The position numbers and the translations under genes are program-made. From assembly GCA_963792385.1 (NCBI GenBank), contig CAWBVZ010000007.1, positions 248,001 through 312,000 on the forward strand: a DNA stretch of 64,000 bases. The letters run 5' to 3'. Shown piece by piece: positions 53,892-63,505 of the stretch. The stretch's first letter is position 1. Each line of letters starts with the position of its first letter. The DNA is from DASSUW01 sp963792385 (lineage in GTDB: Bacteria; Actinomycetota; Thermoleophilia; Solirubrobacterales; Solirubrobacteraceae). The notes beneath the pieces were generated by a model that worked only from the letters and a program-made list of their open reading frames with translations, was not told the origin of the DNA and ran no database searches.

Positions 53892-56627
53892 ACGCGCTCG
53901 AGACGCTGCTGCATCATGGCGGCGGCCGCAGCTGGGAGAGCCCGGAGCTGACGAGCCTGAACCGCGTGCCGGCGAGTGCGACGCTCGCCCGCAACGGCGC
54001 GCTGGCGCTCGACGGGACGTGGGACTTCGCGCTCGTCGCCCGTCCCGAGGATGCACCCTCCGCCGATACCTGGAGCGCGGCCGAGGTGCCGGGCCTGTGG
54101 ACGATGCAGGGCTTCGCCGCGCCGCAGTACACGAACGTCAAGATGCCGTTCGACGACCTGCCGCCGACGGTGCCTGACGCCAACCCGACCGGCGTCTACC
54201 GCCGCCGGTTCGAGGTCCCGGACGAGTGGCGCGACCGCCGCGTGGTGCTGCATTTCGGCGGGAGCGAGGGAGCGCTGCACGTCGTCCTGAACGGTGAGCC
54301 GATCGGGATCGCCAAGGACTCCCGCACGCCGGCCGAGTTCGATGTCACCGAGCACCTACGCCATGGCGCCGAGAACGAGCTGCTCGTCGCCGTCGTCCAG
54401 TGGTCGGACGCGAGCTTCGTCGAGGATCAGGACCAGTGGTGGCACTTCGGGCTGCCGCGCTCGGTGGTGCTGTACCCGACGCCGCGCGCATACGTGGCCG
54501 ACGTGTTCGCGCGCGGCGACATGGACGGGCGGCTGGTCGTGGAGGTGCGGACAGAGGGTTCGGGCGAGCCGCGCGCGCAGCTGATCGGCCCGGACGGCGA
54601 AGCCGTGCTCGACGAGAAGCTCGCCGGCGGCCGGCTCGACATCCGGGTCGAGGCGCCGCGCCTGTGGTCGGCCGAGCGGCCGGATCTCTACACGCTCGTG
54701 GTGACGTTCGGCGAGGACCGCGTCACCTGCCCGGTCGGCTTCCGCAGCGTCGAGGTCACCGGCCGGCACCTACTCGTCAACGGCCGCGCCGTGCGGATCT
54801 GCGGCGTCAATCGCCATGACCACGACGACGTGCGCGGCCGGGCGGTGACGCGCGAGCTGATGGAGGCCGACGCGCGGCTGATGAAGCGGTTCAACGTCAA
54901 CGCCGTGCGCTGCTCGCACTATCCGAACGATCCGTACTGGCTCGACCTGTGCGACCGCCTCGGCCTGTACGTGATCGACGAGGCCAACATCGAGGCGCAT
55001 GCGTACTACGACGACCTGTGCGCCGATCCGCGCTACGCGGACGCGTTCCGCGAGCGCGTGCAGAACATGGTCGAGCGCGACAAGAACCACCCGAGCGTGA
55101 TCCTGTGGTCGCTCGGCAACGAGAGCGGCTACGGGCCCAACCACGATGCGGCGGCCGACTGGCTGCGCGGCTTCGACCCGTCCCGTCCGCTGCACTACGA
55201 GGGCGCGATCGCGCGCGACTGGTCGGGCGGCCGGCGCGCGACCGACGTCGTGTGCCCGATGTACGCCGACGTCGACTCGATCGAGGTGTGGGCGGCCGCG
55301 GACCCCGGCGACGACCCGCGCCCGCTGATCCTGTGCGAGTTCTCGCACGCGATGGGCAACAGCAACGGAGGCCTGTCCGACTACTACGCCGCCTTCGACC
55401 GCCACGACGCGCTCCAGGGCGGCTTCGTGTGGGAGTGGATCGACCACGGGATCCGCCGCACGGACGAGCGCGGGCGCGACTACTGGGCGTACGGAGGCGA
55501 CTTCGGCGAGGCGCGGCACGACTCGAACTTCTGTGCCGACGGCCTCGTGTGGCCCGACCGCACGCCGCACCCGGCGATGCACGAGCTCAAGTACCTGGCG
55601 GCGCCCGTTCGCGTGGAGGCGCTCGACGCGCGTGCCGGGCGGTTCCGGATCCACAACCGCAACGACTTCATCGACCTGTCGTATCTGCGCGGTGAGTGGG
55701 AGGGAGGCGACCTACCGCCGCTGGACGCGGCGCCGGGGGAGCGCCAGGACGTCGTGCTCGATGTGACCGGCCATGAGCACGTCACGTTCCGCTTCTTCCT
55801 GCGCGAGGCGACGGAGTGGGCGCCGGCGGGCCACGAGATCGCGTGGTGCCAGAGCGAGATCGAGGCTCCCCGCGCCGCCGAGCTCCGCGTCCGGCATGGC
55901 GGCCGTGAGCGAGTCGCCGCCGGCGCTGCCGTTCGTCCTCGACGGCCCGCGCCTGGCGCTATGGCGTGCGCCGACCGACAACGACGGGCTGCCGCTGGTG
56001 CCGGACAAGAGCCCGGGACCGCTCGGCCGCTGGCTCGAGCTGGGCCTCGACCGGCTGGACCCGGAAGACCTCGCGGGCCTCGTCCACAGCTGCACCTACC
56101 GCGTTCTCGACGACGGCGCGGTCCTGGTGGAGCACGAGGTCACACTCGGCGACGAGCTACGCGACCTCCCGCGCGTCGGCGTGGTGCTCGTGCTCCAACC
56201 CGGGCTCGAACGACTCGAATGGTTCGGTCGCGGGCCGTGGGAGAACTACTCGGACCGCCAGGCCTCCGCGATGCTCGGCCACTACCGCAGCACCGTCTCG
56301 GACCAGTACGTCCCGTACATCGCGCCGCAGGAGCACGGGCACCGCGGCGACGTGCGCTGGCTCACGCTGACCGACGAGAGCGGCGCCGGCGTGAAGATCA
56401 CCGGCGTGCCGTCGATCGGCTTCACCGCGAGTCACTTCACCGCCGCCGACCTGACGGCGGCGCGCCACACGATCGACCTCGAGCCCCGCGCCGAGGTGAT
56501 CCTGCACCTCGACGCCGCCCAGCGCGGGCTCGGTACCGCGAGCTGCGGGCCCGACACCAGCCCGCGGTACCGGCTCGACGCCCCGGCCTACCGGTTCGCC
56601 TATGTGATGCAGCAGACGCGCTTGTAG
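53888..56627 (+). pseudogene. lacZ: Beta-galactosidase (GH2, LacZ type), frame broken near 55,890
   Basis: The first 669 codons encode LacZ domains 1-3: jelly roll (TSLNRVPASATL, WTMQGFAAPQYTNV), NRHDHDDVRGRAV, acid/base Glu in SLGNESGYGPNH and nucleophile Glu in LILCEFSHAMGNSNG. Near 55890 the coding continues in a different frame (from about 55896: LDGPRLALWRAPTDNDG, WFGRGPWENYSDR) to TAG at 56627. Between domains 4 and 5 only about 28 residues remain where homologues have about 75. The damage is therefore a deletion plus shift, not a single base. The ATG overlaps the galT stop. Confidence 0.85.
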
Positions 56628-56672
56628 AAGCCCTGTCAAGGTTCCCGCCGGCGACGGAGGCGGGAGGCGGAG

Positions 56673-59210
56673 ATGGGGACGAAGGTGACGCGGCGGCAGC
56701 TCGTGGTGGCGGCCGGGGCGGGAGTGGCGGGGCTGTACGTGCTGGGCGGGCCGCTCGGGGCGATCGCGCGTGCGGCGCGTCCGGCCGGCGGCCGCTCGCG
56801 CCTCCGTTATTACTACACGGTGCGCCGCTTTCGGCCGCGTACGATCGAGACCGACGTCTGCGTCTACGGCGGCACTTCGGCCGGGATCGCCGCCGCCGTC
56901 CAGGCGAGCCGGCTCGGCCGCAGCGTCGCCGTCGCGGCCTTCGGACGCCAGATCGGCGGCATGAGCGCCAGTGGCCTGGGCGCGACGGACACCGGCAACA
57001 GCGCCGCGATCGGCGGCCTCGCGCGCGACTTCTACCGCCGGGCCGGTGCGCGCTACGGGCAGCCGGAGACGTTCCGGTTCGAGCCCCACGTGGCCACCGA
57101 GGTGTTCGACGAGTGGGTCGCCGAGCACGCGATCGCCGTCCACCGCGAGCAGCGTCTGCGGTCGGTGACCAGGGACGGCGACCGGATCGTCGAGCTGCGG
57201 ATGGAGTGCGGCACGCGGTTCCGCGCGGAGATGTTCATCGACGCCACGTACGAGGGCGACCTGCTGGCCCGCGCGGGTGTGAGCTGGTTCGCCGGCCGCG
57301 AGGGCAACGCCGCGTACGGCGAGACGCTGAACGGCGTCCAGTTCCGTTCCGGGCATCAGTTCCGCGTGCCGATCGACCCGTTCGTCGTCCCCGGCGACCC
57401 GGCGAGCGGCCTGCTCGCGGGGATCTCAACGGACCCGCCGGGCACGCAGGGCGACGGCGACCACCGGATCCAGGCGTTCAACTTCCGCGTCTGCCTCACG
57501 ACCGCTCAGGATCGGCTCCCGTTCCCCAAGCCCGGCGGCTACGACGCCGACCGCTACGCGCTGCTGCTGCGCTACATCGAGGCCGGGATCTTCGACGTGC
57601 TCGGCAACAACCAGCCGATGCCCAACGGCAAGACCGACCTCAACAACAACGGCGCGGTCGCGAGCGACAACATCGGGCGCAACTACGACTGGCCCGACGG
57701 CGACTACGGCTCGCGCGAAGCGATCTTCCAGGACCACGTGAACTATCAGCAGGGCCTGCTGTGGTTCCTCGCCAACGACGAGCGCGTGCCGGAGGCGATC
57801 CGCGCAACCGTCGGCGCGTACGGCCTGCCGCGCGACGAGTTCCCGGACACCGGGGGCTGGCCGCACGAGCTGTACGTCCGCGAGGCGCGCCGGCTCGTCT
57901 CGGACTACGTGATGACCGAGCACGACTGCCGCGGGACGACCACGGTCGGCGACTCGGTCGGCCTCGCCTCGTACACGATGGACTCGCACAACTGCAAGCG
58001 CGTGGTCGTCGACGGCCACCCGCGCAACGAGGGCGACGTGCAGGCACCGACGCCGTCGCCGTATCCGATCTCGTACCGGTCGATCGTCCCGCGCGCGAGC
58101 GAGTGCGCGAACCTGCTCGTGCCGGTCTGTCTGTCCTCGTCGCACATCGCCTACGGGTCGATCCGGATGGAGCCCGTGTTCATGCTGCTCGCCCAGTCGG
58201 CGGCCACCGCGGCGGCGCTGGCGATCGACGCCGGCGTGTCGGTCCAGGAGGTCGACTACGCGGCGCTGCACCGGCAGCTCAGGCGCGACCGGATGGTGCT
58301 CGAATGGCCGCCGCCGGCCGGCGGCCTGTCGCTGGACGCGCCCGAGCTGCACGCGTCCGAGGCCGCGACCGTGCGCGTGACGCTCGCCAACGACGACATC
58401 GAGCCGTACGAGAACGTCGAGCTCGCCCTCGTCGCGCCGTCCGGCTGGACCGTCGAGCCGGCCGCGCCCCAGGCGTTCGACCGCGTCGAGCCCGGCGGCG
58501 AACTGGAGGCGACCTGGCAGGTCACCGCGACGGCCGCGGACGAGCCCGCCGCCGCGCACGAGCTGCGCGTGCGCGCCGCGTACGCGGTCGCCGGGACGGC
58601 GACGGCCCAGGAGGCGACCGAACCGGTGTACGTCGTCGAGCCGATCGCGGCGCCGTACGCGACGTTCGCGTCCACCGAGGCGCACTTCGGCGCGCGCGGC
58701 GACCGGCTCGCGATCATCGCGGGCGGCGCCGACGTGTGGGTCGGGATCGACCAGTACGGCACGGTGTTCCGCCCGCGTGCCGGCGGTCCGGACACCGTCG
58801 CGATGACCCGTCTCGACGCCCAGGATGCGACCGACCCGAGCGCGCGCGCCGGGTTGGCGATGCGCAACGACCTCACCAAGCCGGGCGCCGGTCTCGGCTA
58901 CGTGCTGTTGGTGGCCAAGCCGCAGAACGGGTTCCTGCTGCTGTGGGACGCCGACGGCGACGGCTACGTCGAATCGGTCGCGCGCGCCGGCGGGCCCGTC
59001 ACCCCGTATCCGGCGTGGCTGCGGCTCGAGCGCCGCGGCACCACGTTCACCGGCGCCTACAGCACCGACGGAACGAGCTGGACGGCGATCGGGTCGGCCG
59101 TCGTGCCGACGGCGGCCGCGGTGCAGGACGTCGGCCTCGTCTGCTGCTCGCACTCGACCACGCTCGGGCGAGCGCTGTTCGACGGCCTGGCGATCAGCGG
59201 CTCGGGGTGA
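56673..59210 (+). CDS. Tat-exported FAD-dependent oxidoreductase with C-terminal beta domains
   Basis: An 845-residue protein. A Tat signal (VTRRQLVVAAGAGVAGLYVL) leads into an FAD_oxidored domain (about residues 55-530), with the dinucleotide motif DVCVYGGTSAGIAAAVQASR, GGMSASGLGATDTGN, and FIDATYEGDLLARAGV. A NEW3-like beta domain follows (VRVTLANDDIEPYENVELAL). The last 180 residues are a jelly-roll region (TTFTGAYSTDGTSWTAIGSA) similar to DUF1349 carbohydrate-binding folds. Export and the sugar-binding ends suggest action on extracellular glycans. It sits 45 bases after lacZ. Confidence 0.87.
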   Translation: MGTKVTRRQLVVAAGAGVAGLYVLGGPLGAIARAARPAGGRSRLRYYYTVRRFRPRTIETDVCVYGGTSAGIAAAVQASRLGRSVAVAAFGRQIGGMSASGLGATDTGNSAAIGGLARDFYRRAGARYGQPETFRFEPHVATEVFDEWVAEHAIAVHREQRLRSVTRDGDRIVELRMECGTRFRAEMFIDATYEGDLLARAGVSWFAGREGNAAYGETLNGVQFRSGHQFRVPIDPFVVPGDPASGLLAGISTDPPGTQGDGDHRIQAFNFRVCLTTAQDRLPFPKPGGYDADRYALLLRYIEAGIFDVLGNNQPMPNGKTDLNNNGAVASDNIGRNYDWPDGDYGSREAIFQDHVNYQQGLLWFLANDERVPEAIRATVGAYGLPRDEFPDTGGWPHELYVREARRLVSDYVMTEHDCRGTTTVGDSVGLASYTMDSHNCKRVVVDGHPRNEGDVQAPTPSPYPISYRSIVPRASECANLLVPVCLSSSHIAYGSIRMEPVFMLLAQSAATAAALAIDAGVSVQEVDYAALHRQLRRDRMVLEWPPPAGGLSLDAPELHASEAATVRVTLANDDIEPYENVELALVAPSGWTVEPAAPQAFDRVEPGGELEATWQVTATAADEPAAAHELRVRAAYAVAGTATAQEATEPVYVVEPIAAPYATFASTEAHFGARGDRLAIIAGGADVWVGIDQYGTVFRPRAGGPDTVAMTRLDAQDATDPSARAGLAMRNDLTKPGAGLGYVLLVAKPQNGFLLLWDADGDGYVESVARAGGPVTPYPAWLRLERRGTTFTGAYSTDGTSWTAIGSAVVPTAAAVQDVGLVCCSHSTTLGRALFDGLAISGSG

Positions 59211-60141
59211 TGACGCCGAGCAGCTCGGCCATCCGCGCGGGGTCGAGATCACCGGCGCGCGGTGCCTCGACGCTCGCGGCCGCCGCCGCCACGCTGCGGC
59301 GGGCCGCGGTGACGATGTCGTCACCGTCGTCCAGCGCCCCGGCGAGCGCGGCTGTGAGCACATCGCCAGCCCCGATCGGGTTGCGCACGGCGGCCACCTG
59401 CGGCGCGGCGATCCACGCGGTCTCCGCGCCGGCGGCCACGGCGGCGCCCGCGGCCGCGGCCGTGACGACCGCCGCGCCGGCACCGGCCTGTACGAGTGCG
59501 GTGGCCGCGGCCTCGGCCCGCGGGCGGGCATCCGGCGACGCCTCGACCGACTCGTCGGCGCGTCCGTGCAGCAGCCCTTCGGCCTCGGCGAGGTTCGGCG
59601 TCACGAGGTCGGGGTGGGCGGCGAGCGCGGCGCCCAGGACGGCGCCGCCGGCGTCGACCACGGTGAGGCAACCCGCTTCGCGCGCCCGCCGGACGAGCAG
59701 GCCGTAGCCGTCGTCGGGGCTGTTGGGCGGGAGGCTGCCGGAGCACACGAGCACGCCGTGCTCGGGCAGCGCCGCATCCACGACCGCCTCGAGCGCGGCC
59801 CAGTCACCGGCGGCGAGCGGCGGGCCTGGCTCGTTGATGACGGTCGCGCGGCCGCCCGGTTCGAGGATCACCGCCGTCGACCGGATCTCGCCGCCGACGG
59901 CCACGCCGGCGAGCTTCACGCCTTCCTCGGCGATCAATGCGGCGGCCGCCTGGCCGGTGTGGCCGGGGAGGAACGCGACCAGCACGACCGGGATGCCGAG
60001 TGTGCGCGCCGCGCGCGCGGTGTTGAGTCCCTTGCCGCCGGGCGTGACCTCCACCGTGCCCGTCCGCAGAACGTCGCCGGGACGCAGTTCGGGGATCGCC
60101 GACGTCCGGTCGATCGTCAGGTTCGGCCCGGCGATCAGCAT
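59194..60141 (-). CDS. PfkB family sugar kinase (1-phosphofructokinase / tagatose-6-phosphate kinase type)
   Basis: A 315-residue kinase. LIAGPNLTIDRTSAI opens the protein, VTPGGKGLNTARAARTLG is the sugar site, CSGSLPPN and VTPNLAEAEGLLHG follow, and the catalytic Asp is in NPIGAGDVLTAALAGAL. The first motifs place it with LacC/FruK/PfkB2 rather than with ribokinase. Near galT and galactosidases it could phosphorylate tagatose 6-phosphate, but this is inference. It converges with the flavoprotein gene, overlapping it by 17 bases. It lies 22 bases downstream of the sigma4-RskA gene. Confidence 0.87.
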   Translation of the reverse strand: MLIAGPNLTIDRTSAIPELRPGDVLRTGTVEVTPGGKGLNTARAARTLGIPVVLVAFLPGHTGQAAAALIAEEGVKLAGVAVGGEIRSTAVILEPGGRATVINEPGPPLAAGDWAALEAVVDAALPEHGVLVCSGSLPPNSPDDGYGLLVRRAREAGCLTVVDAGGAVLGAALAAHPDLVTPNLAEAEGLLHGRADESVEASPDARPRAEAAATALVQAGAGAAVVTAAAAGAAVAAGAETAWIAAPQVAAVRNPIGAGDVLTAALAGALDDGDDIVTAARRSVAAAAASVEAPRAGDLDPARMAELLGVITPSR

Positions 60142-60163
60142 CGGCGGCGCGGCCGCTGCGTGA

Positions 60164-61159
60164 TCACCCGGCGCCGGCGGGCAGTGTGCCCTCGAGGATC
60201 GCCGGACCGGGCTTCTTCGCCGTCGCGGTCGTCTCCTTCGTGACCAGCACCTTCTCGTACGTCGCGAACCACTTCGGGAAGTCGTCCTCGTCGGACTTCT
60301 GCGGCCCGGCGGTGGTCAGCACGCCGTCCTCGCCGACCGCGTTCTGCGCGAAGCCGAGGCGGCGCGGCTTGGCGCCGGTGCGCGTGAACCAGACCGCGTA
60401 CGAGTCGCCCTGACCGTTCGGGGGCACCTTCTCGGCCGCGAGCCCAAAGCGCACCGTCCCGTCCTTGCTGCGGAGCAGCCGCATGAAGCCGGCCGCCTGC
60501 GAGCCGCTCGCGCCGGTGAGCGCGATGTCGTTGGCGGCCGCCGGGTCGGGCGTGGCCGTCGCGGTCGCGGTGGCCGCGGGCTGGTTCGAGGCCGCCGGAG
60601 TCTCCTCGTCGTCGCGCAGCGCGAACATCCACACGAGGAAGCCGGCCACCACCACCGTGACGACACCGAGCACGATCGCTCCGCCCAGCCGCGAGGAGCG
60701 GGGACCGGCGCCGGCGGCGGCGGCCACGGGCTCGGCGCGCACGGGCCGCGGGCGGGGTGCGGCGCCGTCGCGGAGCGGCCGCGGGCGCGCGGCCGGCTCA
60801 CTGGCCTCGGCGGTCTCGGCGGCGTCAGGAATGTCGGGCACCGACCCGCCCAGCACGATCAAGCGCTCGGCGGCCAGCGCTGCCCACTCGCGCGCAGGTT
60901 CGCTGCGCGCGATCGCGGTGCGCGTACGGTCGGCCTCGGCGTCGGGCTGCTGGCCCAGCAGCCAGTCCGCGATCCGGCCGCTGTCGACGCCGGCGCGGGG
61001 CTCGCCGGCGAGCGCGCGCAGGCCGGCGTCGGCGCGCGCGCGGACGTCCCGCTCGGGAATCGCGAGCAGCTCGGAGAGCTCGCCGTAGGAGCGGCCCTGA
61101 CGGAGGACCAGTTCGAGTACGGCGCGCTGGTCGGGGGCGAGCGTGTCGAGCGGGGTCAT
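60164..61159 (-). CDS. Membrane protein fusing a sigma-70 region 4-like HTH to an RskA-like anti-sigma domain
   Basis: A 331-residue protein. The N-terminal 50 residues resemble sigma region 4 (DQRAVLELVLRQGRSYGELSELLAI). A helical zone and a Pro/Arg-rich linker follow. A single membrane helix is at about 160-180 (IVLGVVTVVVAGFLVWMFAL). The extracytoplasmic C-terminal domain resembles the RskA family (MRLLRSKDGTVRFGLAAEKV, YAVWFTRTGAKPRRLGFAQ). It could act as a membrane-tied regulator. It is probably the first gene of a two-gene unit with the PfkB kinase gene. Confidence 0.75.
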   Translation of the reverse strand: MTPLDTLAPDQRAVLELVLRQGRSYGELSELLAIPERDVRARADAGLRALAGEPRAGVDSGRIADWLLGQQPDAEADRTRTAIARSEPAREWAALAAERLIVLGGSVPDIPDAAETAEASEPAARPRPLRDGAAPRPRPVRAEPVAAAAGAGPRSSRLGGAIVLGVVTVVVAGFLVWMFALRDDEETPAASNQPAATATATATPDPAAANDIALTGASGSQAAGFMRLLRSKDGTVRFGLAAEKVPPNGQGDSYAVWFTRTGAKPRRLGFAQNAVGEDGVLTTAGPQKSDEDDFPKWFATYEKVLVTKETTATAKKPGPAILEGTLPAGAG

Positions 61160-61170
61160 GCGGCGTTGAG

Positions 61171-61180
61171 AGGGTAGTGT
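61171..61180. promoter_or_regulatory. Overlapping divergent -10 boxes, sigma4-RskA gene and thioesterase
   Basis: TAGTGT at 61175-61180 points right. TACCCT, on the minus strand at 61176-61171, points left, 11 bases before the ATG at 61159. The hexamers share two bases. This repeats the layout found between the GH31 gene and proS. Confidence 0.35.
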
Positions 61181-61610
61181 GCCGCGCCTCGTGGAGACCC
61201 CGTTTGGCGAGTTCCCGGTCGGCTTCGACCGCCTCTATGGCCTTGAGATCGTCAGCATGGACGAGAACGAGGTGCGCGCGCAGGCGCGCGTGCGCGACGA
61301 CCTGCGCCAGCCCGCCGGCCTCGTCCACGGCGGCGTGTTCGCGTCGATGGCCGAGTCGATCACCTCGATCGCGACGTGGCTCGCGGTGCACGAGGACGGC
61401 AAGAGCGCACAGGGGCTCTCGAACCAGACGAGCTTCCTGCGCCCGATCGTCGACGGCACCATCCACGCCACCGCCCGGCGCCGTCACCGCGGCCGCACAA
61501 CCTGGGTTTGGGAGGTCGACATCACCGACGACCAGGATCGCCTGTGCGCGTTGGTGCGGATGACCGTGGCCGTGCGGGATATGCCGGCGAACGTCAACCC
61601 CGCTGGGTAG
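61179..61610 (+). CDS. Hotdog-fold thioesterase (PaaI / DHNA-CoA thioesterase type)
   Basis: A 143-residue acyl-CoA thioesterase. The core motif is QPAGLVHGGVFASMAESIT, with the HGG and acidic residue of the PaaI group, followed by QTSFLRPIVDGTIHATARRR. Candidate substrates are DHNA-CoA or phenylacetyl-CoA derivatives. The GTG at 61179 lies inside a -10-like box, so the in-frame GTG at 61191 (ETPFGEFPVG) may be the real start. The last seven codons (ANVNPAG) and the TAG lie within repeat copy C. Confidence 0.87.
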   Translation: MPRLVETPFGEFPVGFDRLYGLEIVSMDENEVRAQARVRDDLRQPAGLVHGGVFASMAESITSIATWLAVHEDGKSAQGLSNQTSFLRPIVDGTIHATARRRHRGRTTWVWEVDITDDQDRLCALVRMTVAVRDMPANVNPAG

Positions 61611-61726
61611 GGAAGCTAGGAGATCGGCCGCGATGCCAGGTCCTTGGCGACTAATCCGCGCATACCGCGGATTAGTCGCCAACGACCCGCCCGACTCGCC
61701 TCCGTTAATGCCGCAGTTGACGTTCG
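61588..61726. repeat. Dispersed intergenic repeat, copy C
   Basis: The outer ends are CGAACGTCAACCCCGCTGGG from 61588 and GTTAATGCCGCAGTTGACGT leading to 61726, in the same orientation as copy B. The core is a perfect 17-bp stem, TTGGCGACTAATCCGCG at 61644-61660 and its complement at 61666-61682, with a 5-base loop CATAC. It lies between the convergent thioesterase and nadE genes, supplies the TAG stop of the former, and ends 6 bases before the stop of the latter. Confidence 0.88.
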
Positions 61727-61732
61727 CTGGCG

Positions 61733-63496
61733 CTACTTGACCGCCGGCGGCACCCGCCGCCGCGGCCGGTACGCGTTGGTGATCGGCATCCGCCGATCAC
61801 GCCCGAACGCGCGCGGGGTGATCTTGATCCCCGGGGGCGCCTGGCGGCGCTTGTACTCGGCCCGGTCCACGAGCGCGACCGCGCGTTCGACCGCGTCCGC
61901 CGGCAGGCCGGTGCGCTCGAGCTGCTCGAGGTCGAGATCCTCCTCGACGTAGCCCGCGAGGATCGCGTCGAGCGTGTCGTAGTCGCCCAGTGAGTCGGCG
62001 TCGCGCTGGTCGTCGCGTAGCTCGGCGCTCGGCGGGCGATCGATGATCGAGCGCGGGACCGGATGCGCGTCGTCGCGTGCGTTGCGGTACTCCACGAGGC
62101 GGTAGACGAGCGTCTTCGGCACGTCCTTGATCACCGCGAAGCCGCCCGCCGAGTCGCCGTACAGCGTCGAGTAGCCGACCGAGTTCTCGGACTTGTTGCC
62201 GGTCGTGAGCACGAGCCAGCCGAACTTGTTCGAGAGCGCCATCAGCAGGTTGCCGCGGATGCGCGCCTGCAGGTTCTCCTCGGTGATGTCCGGCTCGCGC
62301 TCGCCGAACGCGTCCGCGAGCAGCTCCTCGTACACGGACATCGCCTTGCCGATCGGGATCTCGAGCAGCTCGACGCCGACGTTCTCAGCCAGCACCTTCG
62401 CGTCGTCGCGCGTGCCGGACGAGGAGTAGCGCGACGGCATCGTCACGCACGTGACGCGGTCGGCGCCGAGCGCGTCGACCGCGATCAGCAGCGTCAGCGT
62501 CGAGTCGATCCCGCCCGACAGCCCGATCACGACGCGGTCGAAACCGTTCTTGCGCACGTAGTCGCCCGTGCCGAGCTCGAGCGCCGCGTAGACCTCCGCC
62601 TCGGGCTCGAGCAGCGGCGCGACGTCGCCGCCCGCCGGGGCCGCGGGCACGTCCTCGCGCCGTGCCAGCGGCGCGTAGCGGCCAACCTCGGCCAGCGCGC
62701 GCCGGACCGGTGTTCGCAGCCGCGTGTCGCGCAGCCGCGCGGTCAGCGCGGCTTGCAGGTCGACGTTGGCCACGGTCAGCGCCTCGGCGAACTGCGGCGA
62801 GCGGGCGAGCACCGTTCCCTCGTGGTCGATGAGCAGCGAGTGGCCGTCGAAGACCAGCTCGTCCTGGCCGCCGACGAGGTTGCAGAACGCGACGGCGGAC
62901 AGGTTGTCGCGCGCCCGCTGGATCAGCATTTGCTCGCGCTCGACGCCCTTGCCCGCGTGGTACGGGGAGGCGGACGCGTTGAGGATCAGCACCGCGCCGG
63001 CGAGCGCCTCGTCGGAGGCCGGCGGGCCGGGCGTCCAGATGTCCTCGCAGATCGTCAGGCCGAGCCGCGCGCCGCCGAGGTCGAGCACCGCGCCGCCCTC
63101 GCCGACCTGGAAGTAGCGCTGCTCGTCGAACACGCCGTAGTTCGGGAGCACCGCCTTGCGATAGACGGCCTTGAGCTCACCCTCGGCGAGCACCGCGAGC
63201 GCGTTGTAGACGTCGTCGGCGCGTTGCGGGAAGCCGACGAGCGCGACGATCCCCTCGGCCTCGCGCGCCAGCTCGTCGATCGCCTCGCCGACGGCATGGA
63301 GGAAGTGCTCCTTCAGCAGCAGGTCCTCGGGCGGATAGCCGCTGACGGCCAACTCGGGGAACAGCACCAGCTCGGCGCCGGCATCGCGCGCCTCCGCGAT
63401 CCGCTCGGCGATCTTCGCGGAGTTGCCTTCGAGGTCGCCGACGGCGCTGTCGATCTGGGCGAGGGCGAGCCGGAGCGGGGGGATCATTCGGGCCAT
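61733..63496 (-). CDS. nadE: NAD(+) synthase, glutamine-hydrolysing
   Basis: Makes NAD from deamido-NAD. The 587-residue protein fuses an N-terminal nitrilase-fold amidase with a C-terminal synthetase. The amidase has Glu in LFPELAVSGYPPEDLL, Lys in KAVLPNYGVFDEQRYF and Cys in LTICEDIWTPG. The synthetase has the P-loop GLSGGIDSTLTLLIAVDALG and KSENSVGYSTLYGDSAGG. The fused amidase allows glutamine as nitrogen source. A second in-frame start follows at the fourth codon (MIPPLRLALAQ). Confidence 0.96.
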   Translation of the reverse strand: MARMIPPLRLALAQIDSAVGDLEGNSAKIAERIAEARDAGAELVLFPELAVSGYPPEDLLLKEHFLHAVGEAIDELAREAEGIVALVGFPQRADDVYNALAVLAEGELKAVYRKAVLPNYGVFDEQRYFQVGEGGAVLDLGGARLGLTICEDIWTPGPPASDEALAGAVLILNASASPYHAGKGVEREQMLIQRARDNLSAVAFCNLVGGQDELVFDGHSLLIDHEGTVLARSPQFAEALTVANVDLQAALTARLRDTRLRTPVRRALAEVGRYAPLARREDVPAAPAGGDVAPLLEPEAEVYAALELGTGDYVRKNGFDRVVIGLSGGIDSTLTLLIAVDALGADRVTCVTMPSRYSSSGTRDDAKVLAENVGVELLEIPIGKAMSVYEELLADAFGEREPDITEENLQARIRGNLLMALSNKFGWLVLTTGNKSENSVGYSTLYGDSAGGFAVIKDVPKTLVYRLVEYRNARDDAHPVPRSIIDRPPSAELRDDQRDADSLGDYDTLDAILAGYVEEDLDLEQLERTGLPADAVERAVALVDRAEYKRRQAPPGIKITPRAFGRDRRMPITNAYRPRRRVPPAVK

Positions 63497-63505
63497 TTCC
63501 AGCTC

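Noticed and set aside
53201..59707. A 2,168-codon open frame running through galT, lacZ and the flavoprotein gene
   Set aside because: Only 53888 to about 55895 is coding in this frame (lacZ); the rest is Arg/Pro/Ala-rich shadow of genes in other frames, caused by high GC content.
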